The translations under genes and the position numbers were made by a program. A stretch of DNA of 64,000 bases from Pseudomonas sp. KU26590 (GTDB taxonomy: Bacteria; Pseudomonadota; Gammaproteobacteria; Pseudomonadales; Pseudomonadaceae), in the NCBI RefSeq assembly GCF_026153515.1, contig NZ_CP110644.1:3129501-3193500 (forward strand), given 5' to 3'. Positions 1 through 7,990 of this stretch are shown here, one piece after another. The stretch's first letter is position 1; every line of letters starts with the position of its first letter. The notes beneath the pieces were generated by a model. It was not told where the DNA came from. It saw only the letters and a program-made list of their open reading frames with translations, and searched no databases.

Positions 1-128
1 TGCAGTACTTCGTCGACGCTGAGCAAAACCTGGTGCGTGTTGAGGATGTCGCGCAGCAGGCCGGCGGCCAGCCGTTCGCTGTCAACCAGGGTTCCGTCGC
101 AGTCAAAAATGACGCCGGCAATATTCAA
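1..128 (-). CDS. HAD-family hydrolase (phosphoglycolate phosphatase/beta-phosphoglucomutase-like), N-terminal 42 residues, cut by window edge
   Basis: Only the N-terminus is inside the window. It reads as a HAD motif I: hydrophobic strand, then DCDGTLVDSE, whose first Asp is the nucleophile and second Asp the general acid of phosphate-transferring HAD enzymes. The start is a TTG at 128-126, preceded by a good GAAGGAG ribosome site, so initiation is probably weak but specific. Three 13-bp tandem repeats lie directly upstream (147-185). The substrate cannot be deduced because the cap domain is outside the window. Confidence 0.8.
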   Translation of the reverse strand, partial: MNIAGVIFDCDGTLVDSERLAAGLLRDILNTHQVLLSVDEVL

Positions 129-146
129 ACAGGGCTCTCCTTCTTT

Positions 147-185
147 CTCGATCGGGTTGCTCGATCAGGTTGCTTGATCGGAATG
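147..185. repeat. three tandem 13-bp repeats upstream of the HAD hydrolase
   Basis: CTCGATCGGGTTG, CTCGATCAGGTTG and CTTGATCGGAATG follow one another without spacer, about 20 bp upstream of the TTG start of the HAD gene. Identity is 12/13 between the first two and lower for the third. They could be a multi-site operator or a leader structure; the function is not known. The rest of the gap up to 372 holds nothing else I recognise. Confidence 0.6.
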
Positions 186-372
186 CGTGTGCAGATGTCT
201 GGAATCCGGGTAGGGGCCGTTCGACCGGCATTATCCAGAAAAGTTGGCGTCGATGTTCGGGCGCTGACTTACGGTACGGCGCATCCCGTCCATGGGGCGG
301 GTGTGTAGTGCTTTGAATGGCCATGCGAGCAGGCCGACGGATACATCGTCGGGCCTGCACGTGAAGCGCCGG

Positions 373-1326
373 TTACAGCTCGACCGGCGTGACCAGCATC
401 CCTTTTTCGAAATGACCACTGACGTTGGCGAACACCAGATCGGCCATGGCCTGGCGCGTTTCGTAGGTCCCCGAGCCGATGTGCGGCGTAAGCACCACGT
501 TGTCCAGCTTCAACAGCTCGGCCGGCACGTTGGGCTCATCGTCGAACACGTCGAGACCGGCGCCGGCGATTTCCGAGGCCAGCAGTGAGGCCACCAGCGC
601 CTTCTCATCGACAACCGTACCGCGGGCGACGTTGATCAGGAACGATTTGGGGCCCAGCGCCCGGAGCACTTGGGCGTCGATCAGGTGCTGGGTGTCGGGA
701 CCGCCGGGGACGATGACGATCAGGTAGTCCGAGTCCTGGGCCAAGTGCTCAAGGTTGTCGTAATGCGGGTAGAGCACATCATCATAGGCCCGACCACGGC
801 GGAAATAGGCGATGTTCATCTCGAACGCGGCGGCGCGTTTGGCGATGGTCTTGCCGATCTTGCCCAGGCCGACGATGCCGCAGGTCTTGCCGCAGAGGTC
901 ATTGCCGAGGGGGAATTTACCGTCGGGCCACTGGCCGGCCCGCACGAAGCGCTCCGCTTCGCTGATGCGGCGCGAGACGCAGAGCATCAGCGCCATGGCG
1001 GTTTCGGCGACGGCGTTGTTGAGCACGTCGGGGGTGTTGCTCAGCTTGATGCCACGGCTGGCCAGGTAATGAGTGTCGACGGCGTCATAGCCGACGCCGA
1101 AGCTGTTGACCACTTCCAGGTTCGGCAGGCGGTCAAGGATGGCGTTGTCGGTGCCAAACACGCCGCTGGTAACGACGCCGCGCACCTTGTCCCCGTGCTG
1201 GTTGGCCCAGGCGTCGATGTCCGTGATGTCGGCGAGTTTGTGCACGCTGTAATCGCGCTCAAGATTGTGCATCAGCGAGGCATGCATCGGGCCCCAGACC
1301 AGAATGTCGGCTTTCTTTTCGCTCAT
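373..1326 (-). CDS. D-isomer-specific 2-hydroxyacid dehydrogenase (glyoxylate/hydroxypyruvate reductase type)
   Basis: A 317-aa cytosolic NAD(P)H-dependent oxidoreductase that reduces a 2-keto acid to the D-2-hydroxyacid. The Rossmann motif GLGKIG lies at 153-158. The catalytic triad of the family is visible: Arg235 in NVARG, Glu264 in DDEP and His282 in TPHIGSG. I chose the ATG at 1326 because it has AAAGGAGAA directly upstream; the open frame continues further but without homology. It starts 14 bp after the stop of the cysteine hydrolase on the same strand, so the two are very likely co-transcribed. Substrate (glyoxylate, hydroxypyruvate or another 2-keto acid) cannot be fixed from sequence. 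Confidence 0.88.
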   Translation of the reverse strand: MSEKKADILVWGPMHASLMHNLERDYSVHKLADITDIDAWANQHGDKVRGVVTSGVFGTDNAILDRLPNLEVVNSFGVGYDAVDTHYLASRGIKLSNTPDVLNNAVAETAMALMLCVSRRISEAERFVRAGQWPDGKFPLGNDLCGKTCGIVGLGKIGKTIAKRAAAFEMNIAYFRRGRAYDDVLYPHYDNLEHLAQDSDYLIVIVPGGPDTQHLIDAQVLRALGPKSFLINVARGTVVDEKALVASLLASEIAGAGLDVFDDEPNVPAELLKLDNVVLTPHIGSGTYETRQAMADLVFANVSGHFEKGMLVTPVEL

Positions 1327-1340
1327 TGTTTTCTCCTTTA

Positions 1341-1886
1341 TCAGGCCAGATACGTTTCGGTACTCAGTACTTCGGCATAGGCAAAGCCCAGCGCGGACAT
1401 GAATGCGGCGTGCACATGGGCCGCAGGCACCACACTGCCTTCGAACTCCAGGTCGCGGCTGGCGCACGCGTCATGAATCACTTTGACGGTGTAACCGAGG
1501 TCTGCCGCCGCGCGGGTGGTGGCGTCGATGCACATGTGGCTCATGGCGCCGATGATCACCAACTGCTCGACGCCCTTGTCCTGAAGCAGCGCCTGCAGCC
1601 CGGTTTCACGAAACGCGTTGGGGAAATGCTTGAGCACCACCGGCTCAGCCTCAAGGTTGAGGACTTTGGGGTGCAGCTTGGCGCCATCGGAGCCGGGGGC
1701 GAAGAAGGGGGCGTCGGCGCTGCCGGCCTCGTGGCGGATGTAAACAACGAAATCCCCGGCCTCCCGGGCGGCCTGAATCACCTTGGCGGCGTTGTCAGCG
1801 GCGGCGTCGGCGCCAACCAGCGGCCATTTTCCGCCGGGAAAGTAGTCATTCTGGATATCAACTACGATGAGCGCTGTGGTGGACAT
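1341..1886 (-). CDS. cysteine hydrolase of the isochorismatase superfamily
   Basis: A 181-aa alpha/beta hydrolase with the family triad Asp10 (VVDIQND), Lys86 and Cys119 (GAMSHMCID). Members cleave amides, carbamates or isochorismate-like vinyl ethers, and the genuine substrate here is unknown. The ATG at 1886 is chosen over an upstream in-frame ATG because AAGGAAGG sits just before it. It is the first gene of a two-gene unit with the downstream 2-hydroxyacid dehydrogenase, which suggests a small catabolic step in which the hydrolase releases a keto or hydroxy acid; that link is inference. Confidence 0.85.
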   Translation of the reverse strand: MSTTALIVVDIQNDYFPGGKWPLVGADAAADNAAKVIQAAREAGDFVVYIRHEAGSADAPFFAPGSDGAKLHPKVLNLEAEPVVLKHFPNAFRETGLQALLQDKGVEQLVIIGAMSHMCIDATTRAAADLGYTVKVIHDACASRDLEFEGSVVPAAHVHAAFMSALGFAYAEVLSTETYLA

Positions 1887-1983
1887 AAAGCCTTCCTTGT
1901 TCATGGGTTGTCGGGTGTGGACAGAGTATTACCACCTGAACAGAGCGGCGAGCAACGACAGCATCGTACGCTCAAGCACCGTC

Positions 1984-2142
1984 TTCCCGGCTGAAGCCGG
2001 TCCTGTTGAGGGCACGCAGTGTGACAGTGGAACCGGCTACTCGGAGTGACAGTGGGACCGGCTTTAGCCGGGAAGAGGCCAGCGTGTGCGACATCAATTT
2101 GCGGCGTGACGCCCGACGCTTTCCCGGCTGAAGCCGGTCCTG
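1984..2142. repeat. cluster of three REP palindromes
   Basis: Three copies of the Pseudomonas REP core occur in alternating orientation at about 1984-2004, 2053-2076 and 2117-2142. They lie in the 385-bp gap between the divergent cysteine hydrolase and DUF1615 genes. Just after them, AATTGAGGTCAGAGC is duplicated in tandem (about 2145-2175). The remaining gap shows no other gene. Confidence 0.85.
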
Positions 2143-2271
2143 CAATTGAGGTCAGAGCAATTGAGGTCAGAGCAAGTCCCACTTTAGGAACCACAACCGG
2201 CCCCGTTTGAATCAGCGGCGCTTGTCGATGTCCATAAGCCGCCACCTTAGTTGAGTCACCAACGAGAAGAC

Positions 2272-3393
2272 ATGCCCGTGAATGGAATCAGCCGCCACCT
2301 CCATGCCCTAGCCAGCCTGATCCTGCTGACGCTGATTGCCGGCTGCAGCTCGCAACGCAGCCAGGAACCCGCGCCAGACCCCTCGGTGGTACGCCGTGAA
2401 ATTGTGCGGTTATTGCCCGCCAGCGTCGCCGACCGGCAAGGCTGGGCCCAAGACATTCAGCGCGCCTTCGAAGCACAGAACATCAACCCAAGCGTTGAAA
2501 ACCTTTGTTCCGTGCTGGCCGTGACCGAGCAGGAGTCGAATTTTCAAGTCGATCCGGCCGTCCCCGGCATGGGCAAGATCGCCCAGGACGAAATCGACCG
2601 CCGCGCCAGCAAGGCGCACATCCCCAATCTGTTGGTGCGCAGCGCGTTGGACATCCGCTCCTCAACGGGCAAAACCTACAGTGAACGCCTCAGTGCCGCC
2701 CGCACGGAAAAAGACCTGAGCGTGATTTTCGATGACTTTATCGGCATGGTCCCCCTGGGCCGGACCCTGTTCGGCAACTTCAACCCGGTGCACACCGCCG
2801 GACCCATGCAGGTCAGCATCGAATTTGCCGAGCGGCAGGCCCGGGATTATCCGTATCCGGTCGAGGGTTCCATTCGCCATGAAGTGTTCAGCCGTCGTGG
2901 CGGCATGTACTTCGGCATCGCCCACTTGCTGGGTTATCCGGTCAGCTACGACAAGCCGCTGTATCGCTTCGCCGACTTCAACGCCGGCTGGTACGCCAGT
3001 CGCAATGCGGCGTTTCAGAGCGCACTGGCGCGGGTGTCCGGCAAGCGTCTGGCGTTGGATGGCGACCTGATCAGCTACGGTTTCGGCCCGGCGCTGGGGC
3101 AGACCGAGCTGGCGGTGCGCAGCCTTTACCCGCGGCTGGATATGCGTAATACGACCATCCGCAGCCAGTTGGAGAAGGGCGAAACACTGGGATTCGAAGA
3201 CACCAAGCTGTACGCGAAGATTTTCGCCATGGGCGACAAGGCCGCCGGCAAACCGCTGCCCAGGGCTATTTTGCCGGGCATCGTGCTGGAAAGCCCCAAG
3301 ATCACCCGCACGCTGACCACGGCCTGGTTCGCGCAGCGGGTGGAAGAGCGGCGGGTTCGCTGCATGGCGCGGGCGTCGGGTTCTTTGAAGTGA
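2272..3393 (+). CDS. DUF1615 family lipoprotein
   Basis: A 373-aa protein with a lipoprotein signal: positively charged start, hydrophobic stretch and lipobox LIAGC about 25 residues in, so it should be lipid-anchored in the envelope. The mature part matches the DUF1615 family, whose members are conserved across Pseudomonas without a known role. The segments around EQESNFQ and AGPMQVS recall the exposed motifs of soluble lytic transglycosylase folds (Glu plus GxMQ), so a peptidoglycan-related role is possible but unproved. I prefer the ATG at 2272 (GAGAAG upstream) to a TTG seven codons earlier that has no ribosome site. No operon partners. Confidence 0.85.
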   Translation: MPVNGISRHLHALASLILLTLIAGCSSQRSQEPAPDPSVVRREIVRLLPASVADRQGWAQDIQRAFEAQNINPSVENLCSVLAVTEQESNFQVDPAVPGMGKIAQDEIDRRASKAHIPNLLVRSALDIRSSTGKTYSERLSAARTEKDLSVIFDDFIGMVPLGRTLFGNFNPVHTAGPMQVSIEFAERQARDYPYPVEGSIRHEVFSRRGGMYFGIAHLLGYPVSYDKPLYRFADFNAGWYASRNAAFQSALARVSGKRLALDGDLISYGFGPALGQTELAVRSLYPRLDMRNTTIRSQLEKGETLGFEDTKLYAKIFAMGDKAAGKPLPRAILPGIVLESPKITRTLTTAWFAQRVEERRVRCMARASGSLK

Positions 3394-3408
3394 GGGTGCG
3401 ATCCATAA

Positions 3409-3503
3409 AAGCTTCCCGGCTAAAGCCGGTCCCACAAAGGCAGCAAACGTCGGTCCCACTGAAACACCGCCGCACTTGCAGGACCGGCTTTAGCCGCGAA
3501 CGG
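3409..3503. repeat. two REP elements in opposite orientation
   Basis: TTCCCGGCTAAAGCCGGTCC at about 3412-3431 and its degenerate inverse GGACCGGCTTTAGCCGCGAA near 3480-3499. They occupy the short gap between two same-strand genes. Confidence 0.8.
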
Positions 3504-3625
3504 GGTCATGACCTCCCACGCCGTTCGTCCAGTTCCGGGCACCCCGGGGCGGATCACTTATTCAGAAATAGAGGTGCGTCGCAGGTGATGCCTGCGCCGC
3601 CTTTCACTTTGCAGGAGGCACCGTT

Positions 3626-4195
3626 GTGAGCCGTGACACCGAAATACCGATCATCATCACCAGCAGCAACCCGCCCGTCGAAGAGCAGGCGGCGAGTGAT
3701 CAGGTGGCCGACGCCATGCTGTTCGGCTCGCCAAAAGACCGGCTGAATTTCTACCGCAATGAAATCCAGTACGAAACGACCATCCTCTCCAACCGCACCA
3801 ACGCCTACCTGTCCGCGCAGTCCTTTCTGGTGATCGCCTTCGCCTCGTCGATGGCCAACCTCAATCCAGAGTGGGGCAAGCTGTTCACGCTGGTGGTGCC
3901 GCCGTTTCTGACATTGCTCGGACTGATCAGCTCCATGCACGCCTGGCCGGGCATCCGCGCGGCGTACGAGATCATCGATCACTGGCATTTCAAGCAGGCC
4001 CAGTTGCTCAGCAGCCAGCCCGCCATGGGACTTGCCTATGACGACTCGCCCTTGTTCAGCGAGCATGAATCCAGCGAGAAGGGCTATCGCAAGTCCCTGA
4101 TGTTTTCCATGCGCACGCCGTGGCTGTTCACGGTGTTCTGGTTTTTGCTGGGGGCGTTTTCGATCTACGTGCAGGTCGTCGGCAGCGTGTTTTAA
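3626..4195 (+). CDS. small inner-membrane protein, RipA-like family (function unknown)
   Basis: A 189-aa protein starting at GTG with a strong GGAGG site. The N-terminal third is polar and cytosolic-looking. Two hydrophobic segments follow at about 73-112 (spanning FLVIAFASS and LFTLVVPPFLTLLGL), then a charged loop, then a last segment near 170-188, giving two to three membrane spans. The pattern of a polar start with NFYRNEIQYETTIL and paired helices resembles RipA-family octameric membrane proteins, but I only recognise the overall shape. It stands alone between the lipoprotein and the stressosome operon. Confidence 0.7.
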   Translation: MSRDTEIPIIITSSNPPVEEQAASDQVADAMLFGSPKDRLNFYRNEIQYETTILSNRTNAYLSAQSFLVIAFASSMANLNPEWGKLFTLVVPPFLTLLGLISSMHAWPGIRAAYEIIDHWHFKQAQLLSSQPAMGLAYDDSPLFSEHESSEKGYRKSLMFSMRTPWLFTVFWFLLGAFSIYVQVVGSVF

Positions 4196-4247
4196 GGCGC
4201 CGGCAGTTAACTGGCTAAAGAAACATGGGCAGCGGGGTGATGTTACC

Positions 4248-4276
4248 TTGACACCCAAAGGCGGCAGGCGTATTTC
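4248..4276 (+). promoter_or_regulatory. putative sigma-70 promoter of the rsb operon
   Basis: A perfect -35 hexamer TTGACA (4248-4253) is followed after 17 bp by TATTTC (4271-4276). It lies about 190 bp upstream of the rsbR start, implying a long leader. No other gene start lies between. Sequence match only. Confidence 0.45.
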
Positions 4277-4462
4277 GTGTGCCCGGTTCGCGCGGGTTGC
4301 AGCGGCTGCCATCCCATGGGCCAGACAGCTTCTTGGTCCACACCTTGCAACAAACTGCCGCGCAACATTCTGCGCCGTTTTTTTGACCCTTTCGCATATT
4401 TCACAGGCCTGCTCACGTCGACTCATTCTAATTCTCGACCTGCACTCACTGGAGCCACCCTC

Positions 4463-5314
4463 ATGGCAGCACTGCAACAAATCACCGTTGACGCCCTCAA
4501 GCGCTCCGAAGCCCAGCTGGCCGTTCAGTGGCACGCCGACCTGGAAGCCAGCGGCGCAACGCGCAATCTCAAGCCCGAGGAAATCCGCCAGCAAGTCGCC
4601 GACTTCCTGCGCCTGCTGACCTCGACGCTGGAGAAGGGTGGCTCTGCCAATATCACCACCGCCGAGTGGGATGACGTTCGCCACTTCCTGGAAAAACTGT
4701 CCAGCCAGCGCGCGCTGGCCGGTCAGGATTCCCAGCAGACCGCCAGCTTCATCTTCGCCCTCAAGGGCCCGCTTTTCACCCAACTGCAAAATGCCTTCGC
4801 CGACCAGCCGTTGCTGATTGCCGAGCAAGTGCTGCAGATGTCGGAACTGCTCGATGGTCTGGGTCTGCACACCATCCGCACCTATCAGAAGTCCCGTGAA
4901 GCGGTGATCAAGCGTCAGCAGGAAGAACTGCTCGAGCTGTCCACGCCGGTGGTCAAACTGTGGGACGGCGTTCTGGCGCTGCCGATGATCGGCACGCTGG
5001 ATTCGCAACGCACCCAAGTGGTCATGGAATCGCTGTTGCAGCGCATCGTCGACACCGGCGCGGAAATTGCCATCATCGACATCACAGGCGTGCCGACCGT
5101 CGACACCCTGGTTGCCCAGCACCTGCTCAAGACCGTCACGGCGATCCGCCTGATGGGCGCCGATTGCATCATCAGCGGCGTGCGTCCGCAGATTGCCCAG
5201 ACCATCGTGCACCTGGGTCTGGACCTGCAAGGCGTCGTGACCAAAGCCAATCTGGCCGATGCCCTCGCGCTGGCCCTGCGCCGTCTCGGCGTCACACTCA
5301 CCAAGGCGGTATGA
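4463..5314 (+). CDS. rsbR: RsbR-type stressosome scaffold: globin-like sensor plus STAS domain
   Basis: A 283-aa protein with the two RsbR domains. An all-helical N-terminal sensor of non-heme globin type covers about 1-150, and a coiled linker leads to a STAS domain at about 160-275. The STAS domain contains GVPTVDTLVAQH and GVRPQIAQTIVHLG; Thr215 and Thr247 sit where RsbT phosphorylates Bacillus RsbR proteins. In Bacillus and Vibrio, RsbR and RsbS build a large complex that traps RsbT until stress. The ATG at 4463 has GGAG upstream and begins a run of six overlapping or nearly touching genes. What the sensor domain detects is unknown. Confidence 0.9.
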   Translation: MAALQQITVDALKRSEAQLAVQWHADLEASGATRNLKPEEIRQQVADFLRLLTSTLEKGGSANITTAEWDDVRHFLEKLSSQRALAGQDSQQTASFIFALKGPLFTQLQNAFADQPLLIAEQVLQMSELLDGLGLHTIRTYQKSREAVIKRQQEELLELSTPVVKLWDGVLALPMIGTLDSQRTQVVMESLLQRIVDTGAEIAIIDITGVPTVDTLVAQHLLKTVTAIRLMGADCIISGVRPQIAQTIVHLGLDLQGVVTKANLADALALALRRLGVTLTKAV

Positions 5315-5318
5315 GCCC

Positions 5319-5681
5319 ATGGAGCGCATCCCGATTCTGCAGATGGGCGACTTTCTGCTCGTGACCATCCAGGTAGACATGCACGACCAACTGGCGCTGA
5401 CGCTGCAGGATGATTTGTCCGAACGCATCAGCCGCACCTCGGCGCGTGGCGTGCTGATCGACATCTCCGCGCTGGACATGGTCGATTCGTTCATCGGCCG
5501 GATGATCGGCATGATCTCCGGCCTGTCGCGGATCATGGACGCTGAAACCGTGCTGGTCGGCATGCAGCCCGCCGTGGCGATCACCCTGGTGGAACTGGGC
5601 ATGACCCTGCCCGGCGTCAGCACGGCGCTGAACGTCGAGCGCGGCATGAAGCTGCTGCGTGAGCGAGCCTATTCCCAATGA
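5319..5681 (+). CDS. rsbS: RsbS-type STAS protein, stressosome core
   Basis: A 120-aa single STAS domain. It carries the RsbS signature MVDSFIGR, whose Ser57 corresponds to the residue phosphorylated by RsbT, and the following VGMQPAVAITLVELG. RsbS co-assembles with RsbR and holds RsbT inactive; its phosphorylation releases RsbT. The ATG at 5319 lies 4 bp after the rsbR stop, and its stop overlaps the rsbT start by four bases (ATGA), indicating coupled translation and fixed stoichiometry. Confidence 0.92.
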   Translation: MERIPILQMGDFLLVTIQVDMHDQLALTLQDDLSERISRTSARGVLIDISALDMVDSFIGRMIGMISGLSRIMDAETVLVGMQPAVAITLVELGMTLPGVSTALNVERGMKLLRERAYSQ

Positions 5682-6082
5682 CCGTGCGCAGCAGCGGCAC
5701 TCAGCCCATCCGCATCGAGCAGGATGTCGTGTTGGCCCGGCAGACCGCGCGCAAGCTGGCTCAGGAATGCGGCCTGCGCCTGATCGACCTGACCAAGCTG
5801 GTCACGGCGGTCAGCGAGCTGGCGCGCAACACCATGGTCTACGGCGGCGGCGGTGACATGGACTGGCAGATCATCGAAGACGGCCTGCGCGTCGGCCTGC
5901 GCCTGACCTTTCGCGACGAAGGCCCCGGTATTCCCGACCTCAAGCTGGCGATGACCGACGGCTGGACCTCCGGCGGCGGCCTTGGCCTGGGCCTGACCGG
6001 CGCCAAGCGGCTGGTGGATGATTTCGAGCTGGACACCGCACCCGGTGCGGGCACGCGCGTGACGATCTGCAAATGGACGTGA
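5678..6082 (+). CDS. rsbT: RsbT-type switch protein serine/threonine kinase
   Basis: A 134-aa GHKL-fold kinase. The ATP-binding boxes are clear: N-box SELARNT near 47-53, G1 DEGPGIP and the glycine-rich GGGLGLGLTGAKRLV at about 106-120. RsbT phosphorylates RsbR and RsbS, leaves the stressosome and then activates a downstream partner (RsbU phosphatase in Bacillus). No RsbU, RsbV, RsbW or sigma-B homologue lies in this window. The most likely partner is the next gene product, whose start overlaps this gene by 10 bp. Confidence 0.92.
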   Translation: MTVRSSGTQPIRIEQDVVLARQTARKLAQECGLRLIDLTKLVTAVSELARNTMVYGGGGDMDWQIIEDGLRVGLRLTFRDEGPGIPDLKLAMTDGWTSGGGLGLGLTGAKRLVDDFELDTAPGAGTRVTICKWT

Positions 6083-7098
6083 ACCTGCACAGCCACCTGA
6101 CCCAGGTGTTGTCGGTGGAGGATGTCAGCCAGGTGGGCCATGCCCGGCGCACGGTGCAGCGACTCGCCGAGCAGGCGGGTTTTGACGAGACCGATTGCGG
6201 CCGCGTCGCGCTGGTGGTGACCGAGCTGGCCAGCAATATCATCAAGCACGCGCAGCATGGCGAGCTGCATGTGCGCCTGCTGCCGGGCGACGTCTCGGGT
6301 GGCGTGGCGGGCGTCGAGATCATTGCCATCGACCGGGGCAAGGGTTTTGACGTGCAGAACTGCATGGCTGATGGCTTCTCCAGCCGTGGCACCCAAGGTA
6401 TCGGCCTGGGTTCGGTGCTGCGTCAGGCACAGGTTTTCGACGTGCACAGCGACCCGCGCGGCAGCGTGCTGCTGGCGCGGTTCTTTCCGCGCAAAGCGAT
6501 CGTCAAAGACCTGCCCATGGGCATCACCCAGCAGTCGCTGCACGATGACCCGGCCTGCGGCGATGTCTGGGAAGTCGCGGTCAAGGGGCAGCAGGTGTCG
6601 ATCATGATGATCGACGGCCTCGGTCACGGCCCGGAAGCCGAAGAAGCCGGCATGGCCGGTGCTCGGGCGTTCATTCGCAACCCTTTTGCCGACCCCGGCG
6701 CGCTGCTGGACGACCTGCACTTCGACATGCGTGGCAGCCGTGGCGGCGCCGCAGCGCTGGTGCAGTTCGACGGCGCGACAGGCAAGCTGCGTTTTACCGG
6801 CATCGGTAACATCGGCGCGACCCTGATCGGCGATGACAAAAACCGTGGCATTCCATCGCACCCCGGGATCGTCGGCTTGCAATACCGCAAGGTTGCCCCG
6901 ATCGACTACGCCGACTGCACCGGGCAGTTGTTGATTATGTTCAGCGACGGCCTGCAATCGCGTTGGAATCTTCGCGATTACCCCGGTCTGATGTACAGAC
7001 ACCCGGCAATCATTGCAGCGGTATTGCACCGCGATTACAGCCGTGGCACGGACGATGTGACGGTATTGGTGATGGCTCTGGAGACGTTCAATGACTGA
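6073..7098 (+). CDS. anti-sigma-type ATPase fused to SpoIIE/PP2C phosphatase
   Basis: A 341-aa two-domain protein. Residues about 10-140 form a second GHKL ATPase (VVTELASNIIKHA, IDRGKGFD, GIGLGSVLRQA), like RsbW/RsbT. Residues about 150-340 form a PP2C-type phosphatase with metal-binding aspartates in MMIDGLGHG, FSDGLQ and GTDDVTVLV. This resembles RsbX, which resets the stressosome by dephosphorylating RsbR and RsbS, but the extra ATPase domain suggests it may also carry kinase or partner-binding activity. Gene overlaps on both sides place it firmly in the rsb operon. Its target cannot be read from sequence. Confidence 0.88.
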   Translation: MDVNLHSHLTQVLSVEDVSQVGHARRTVQRLAEQAGFDETDCGRVALVVTELASNIIKHAQHGELHVRLLPGDVSGGVAGVEIIAIDRGKGFDVQNCMADGFSSRGTQGIGLGSVLRQAQVFDVHSDPRGSVLLARFFPRKAIVKDLPMGITQQSLHDDPACGDVWEVAVKGQQVSIMMIDGLGHGPEAEEAGMAGARAFIRNPFADPGALLDDLHFDMRGSRGGAAALVQFDGATGKLRFTGIGNIGATLIGDDKNRGIPSHPGIVGLQYRKVAPIDYADCTGQLLIMFSDGLQSRWNLRDYPGLMYRHPAIIAAVLHRDYSRGTDDVTVLVMALETFND

Positions 7099-7990
7099 CA
7101 ACAACGCCCGTGGGACCCTCGAGGGTGCCGCCGTGCTCGACGTCGAGACCCGGCTGGAGCTTGAACGCTTGCGCGCTGAAGCCGAGTCGCTGCGTTCAGA
7201 ACTGGATGAAACCAATCAGGGCGTGCTGGCCCTGTACGCCGAGCTTGAAGATCAGGCCGACCAGCTGCGCGAGGCGTCGGACCTCAAGAGTCGCTTCCTG
7301 TCATACATGAGCCACGAATTCCGCACGCCGCTGGGCTCGATCCTGAGCATTGCCAGCCTGCTGTCCGATGAGCTGGACGGCCCCCTGAGCCCTGAACAGC
7401 ATAAGCAGGTCGCCTTCGTCAGCACCGCCGCCCGTGAGCTGAGCGACATGGTCGACGACCTGCTGGACCTAGCGAAGATAGAAGCCGGACGCATCAGTAT
7501 TTCGCCGGCGTGGTTCGACATGTTCGATCTGTTTTCGGCCCTGCGCGGCATGTTCCGGCCTATCGTCGACACCTCGGCCGTTGACCTGATCTTCGAAGAG
7601 CCGACGGGTCTGCCGAGGCTCTACACCGATGACCAGAAGCTGGCGCAGATTCTACGCAACTTCATTTCCAACTCCCTGAAATTCACCCAGCGCGGCGAAG
7701 TGCGCGTCTCGGCGCGGCTGGAGTCCGATGACTCGGTTCGCTTTGCGGTGACCGACACCGGCATCGGCATTCCCTCGGAACTGCATGGCGCGCTGTTCGA
7801 AGATTTCACTCAGGTCGACTCGCCGCTGCAAAAACGCCTGCGCGGGACAGGGTTGGGCCTGTCGCTGTGCAAACGCTTCGCCGAATTGCTCGGTGGCCGG
7901 GTTGGCGTGGACAGTGAACCCGGCGTGGGCTCGACCTTTTATGTGGTGATCCCGTTGGCCCTGGCCCAGGGGCCTGCCGATGAAGCCTGA
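7091..7990 (+). CDS. cytosolic sensor histidine kinase
   Basis: A 299-aa kinase without membrane segments. A charged coiled coil (about 18-68) leads into a HisKA dimerisation domain with His74 in YMSHEFRTPLG. A HATPase domain follows, with NFISNSLKFT, DTGIGIP and GTGLGLSLCKRF. Without its own sensor domain it probably receives input through the coiled coil from a partner such as the stressosome. It overlaps the phosphatase gene by 8 bp and the next hybrid kinase by 11 bp. Confidence 0.9.
   Translation: MTDNNARGTLEGAAVLDVETRLELERLRAEAESLRSELDETNQGVLALYAELEDQADQLREASDLKSRFLSYMSHEFRTPLGSILSIASLLSDELDGPLSPEQHKQVAFVSTAARELSDMVDDLLDLAKIEAGRISISPAWFDMFDLFSALRGMFRPIVDTSAVDLIFEEPTGLPRLYTDDQKLAQILRNFISNSLKFTQRGEVRVSARLESDDSVRFAVTDTGIGIPSELHGALFEDFTQVDSPLQKRLRGTGLGLSLCKRFAELLGGRVGVDSEPGVGSTFYVVIPLALAQGPADEA

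Noticed and set aside
3554..5647. A 697-codon minus-strand open frame opposite the rsb genes
   Set aside because: Antisense to rsbR/rsbS, which have full domain matches and ribosome sites; the reverse frame has no recognisable fold.
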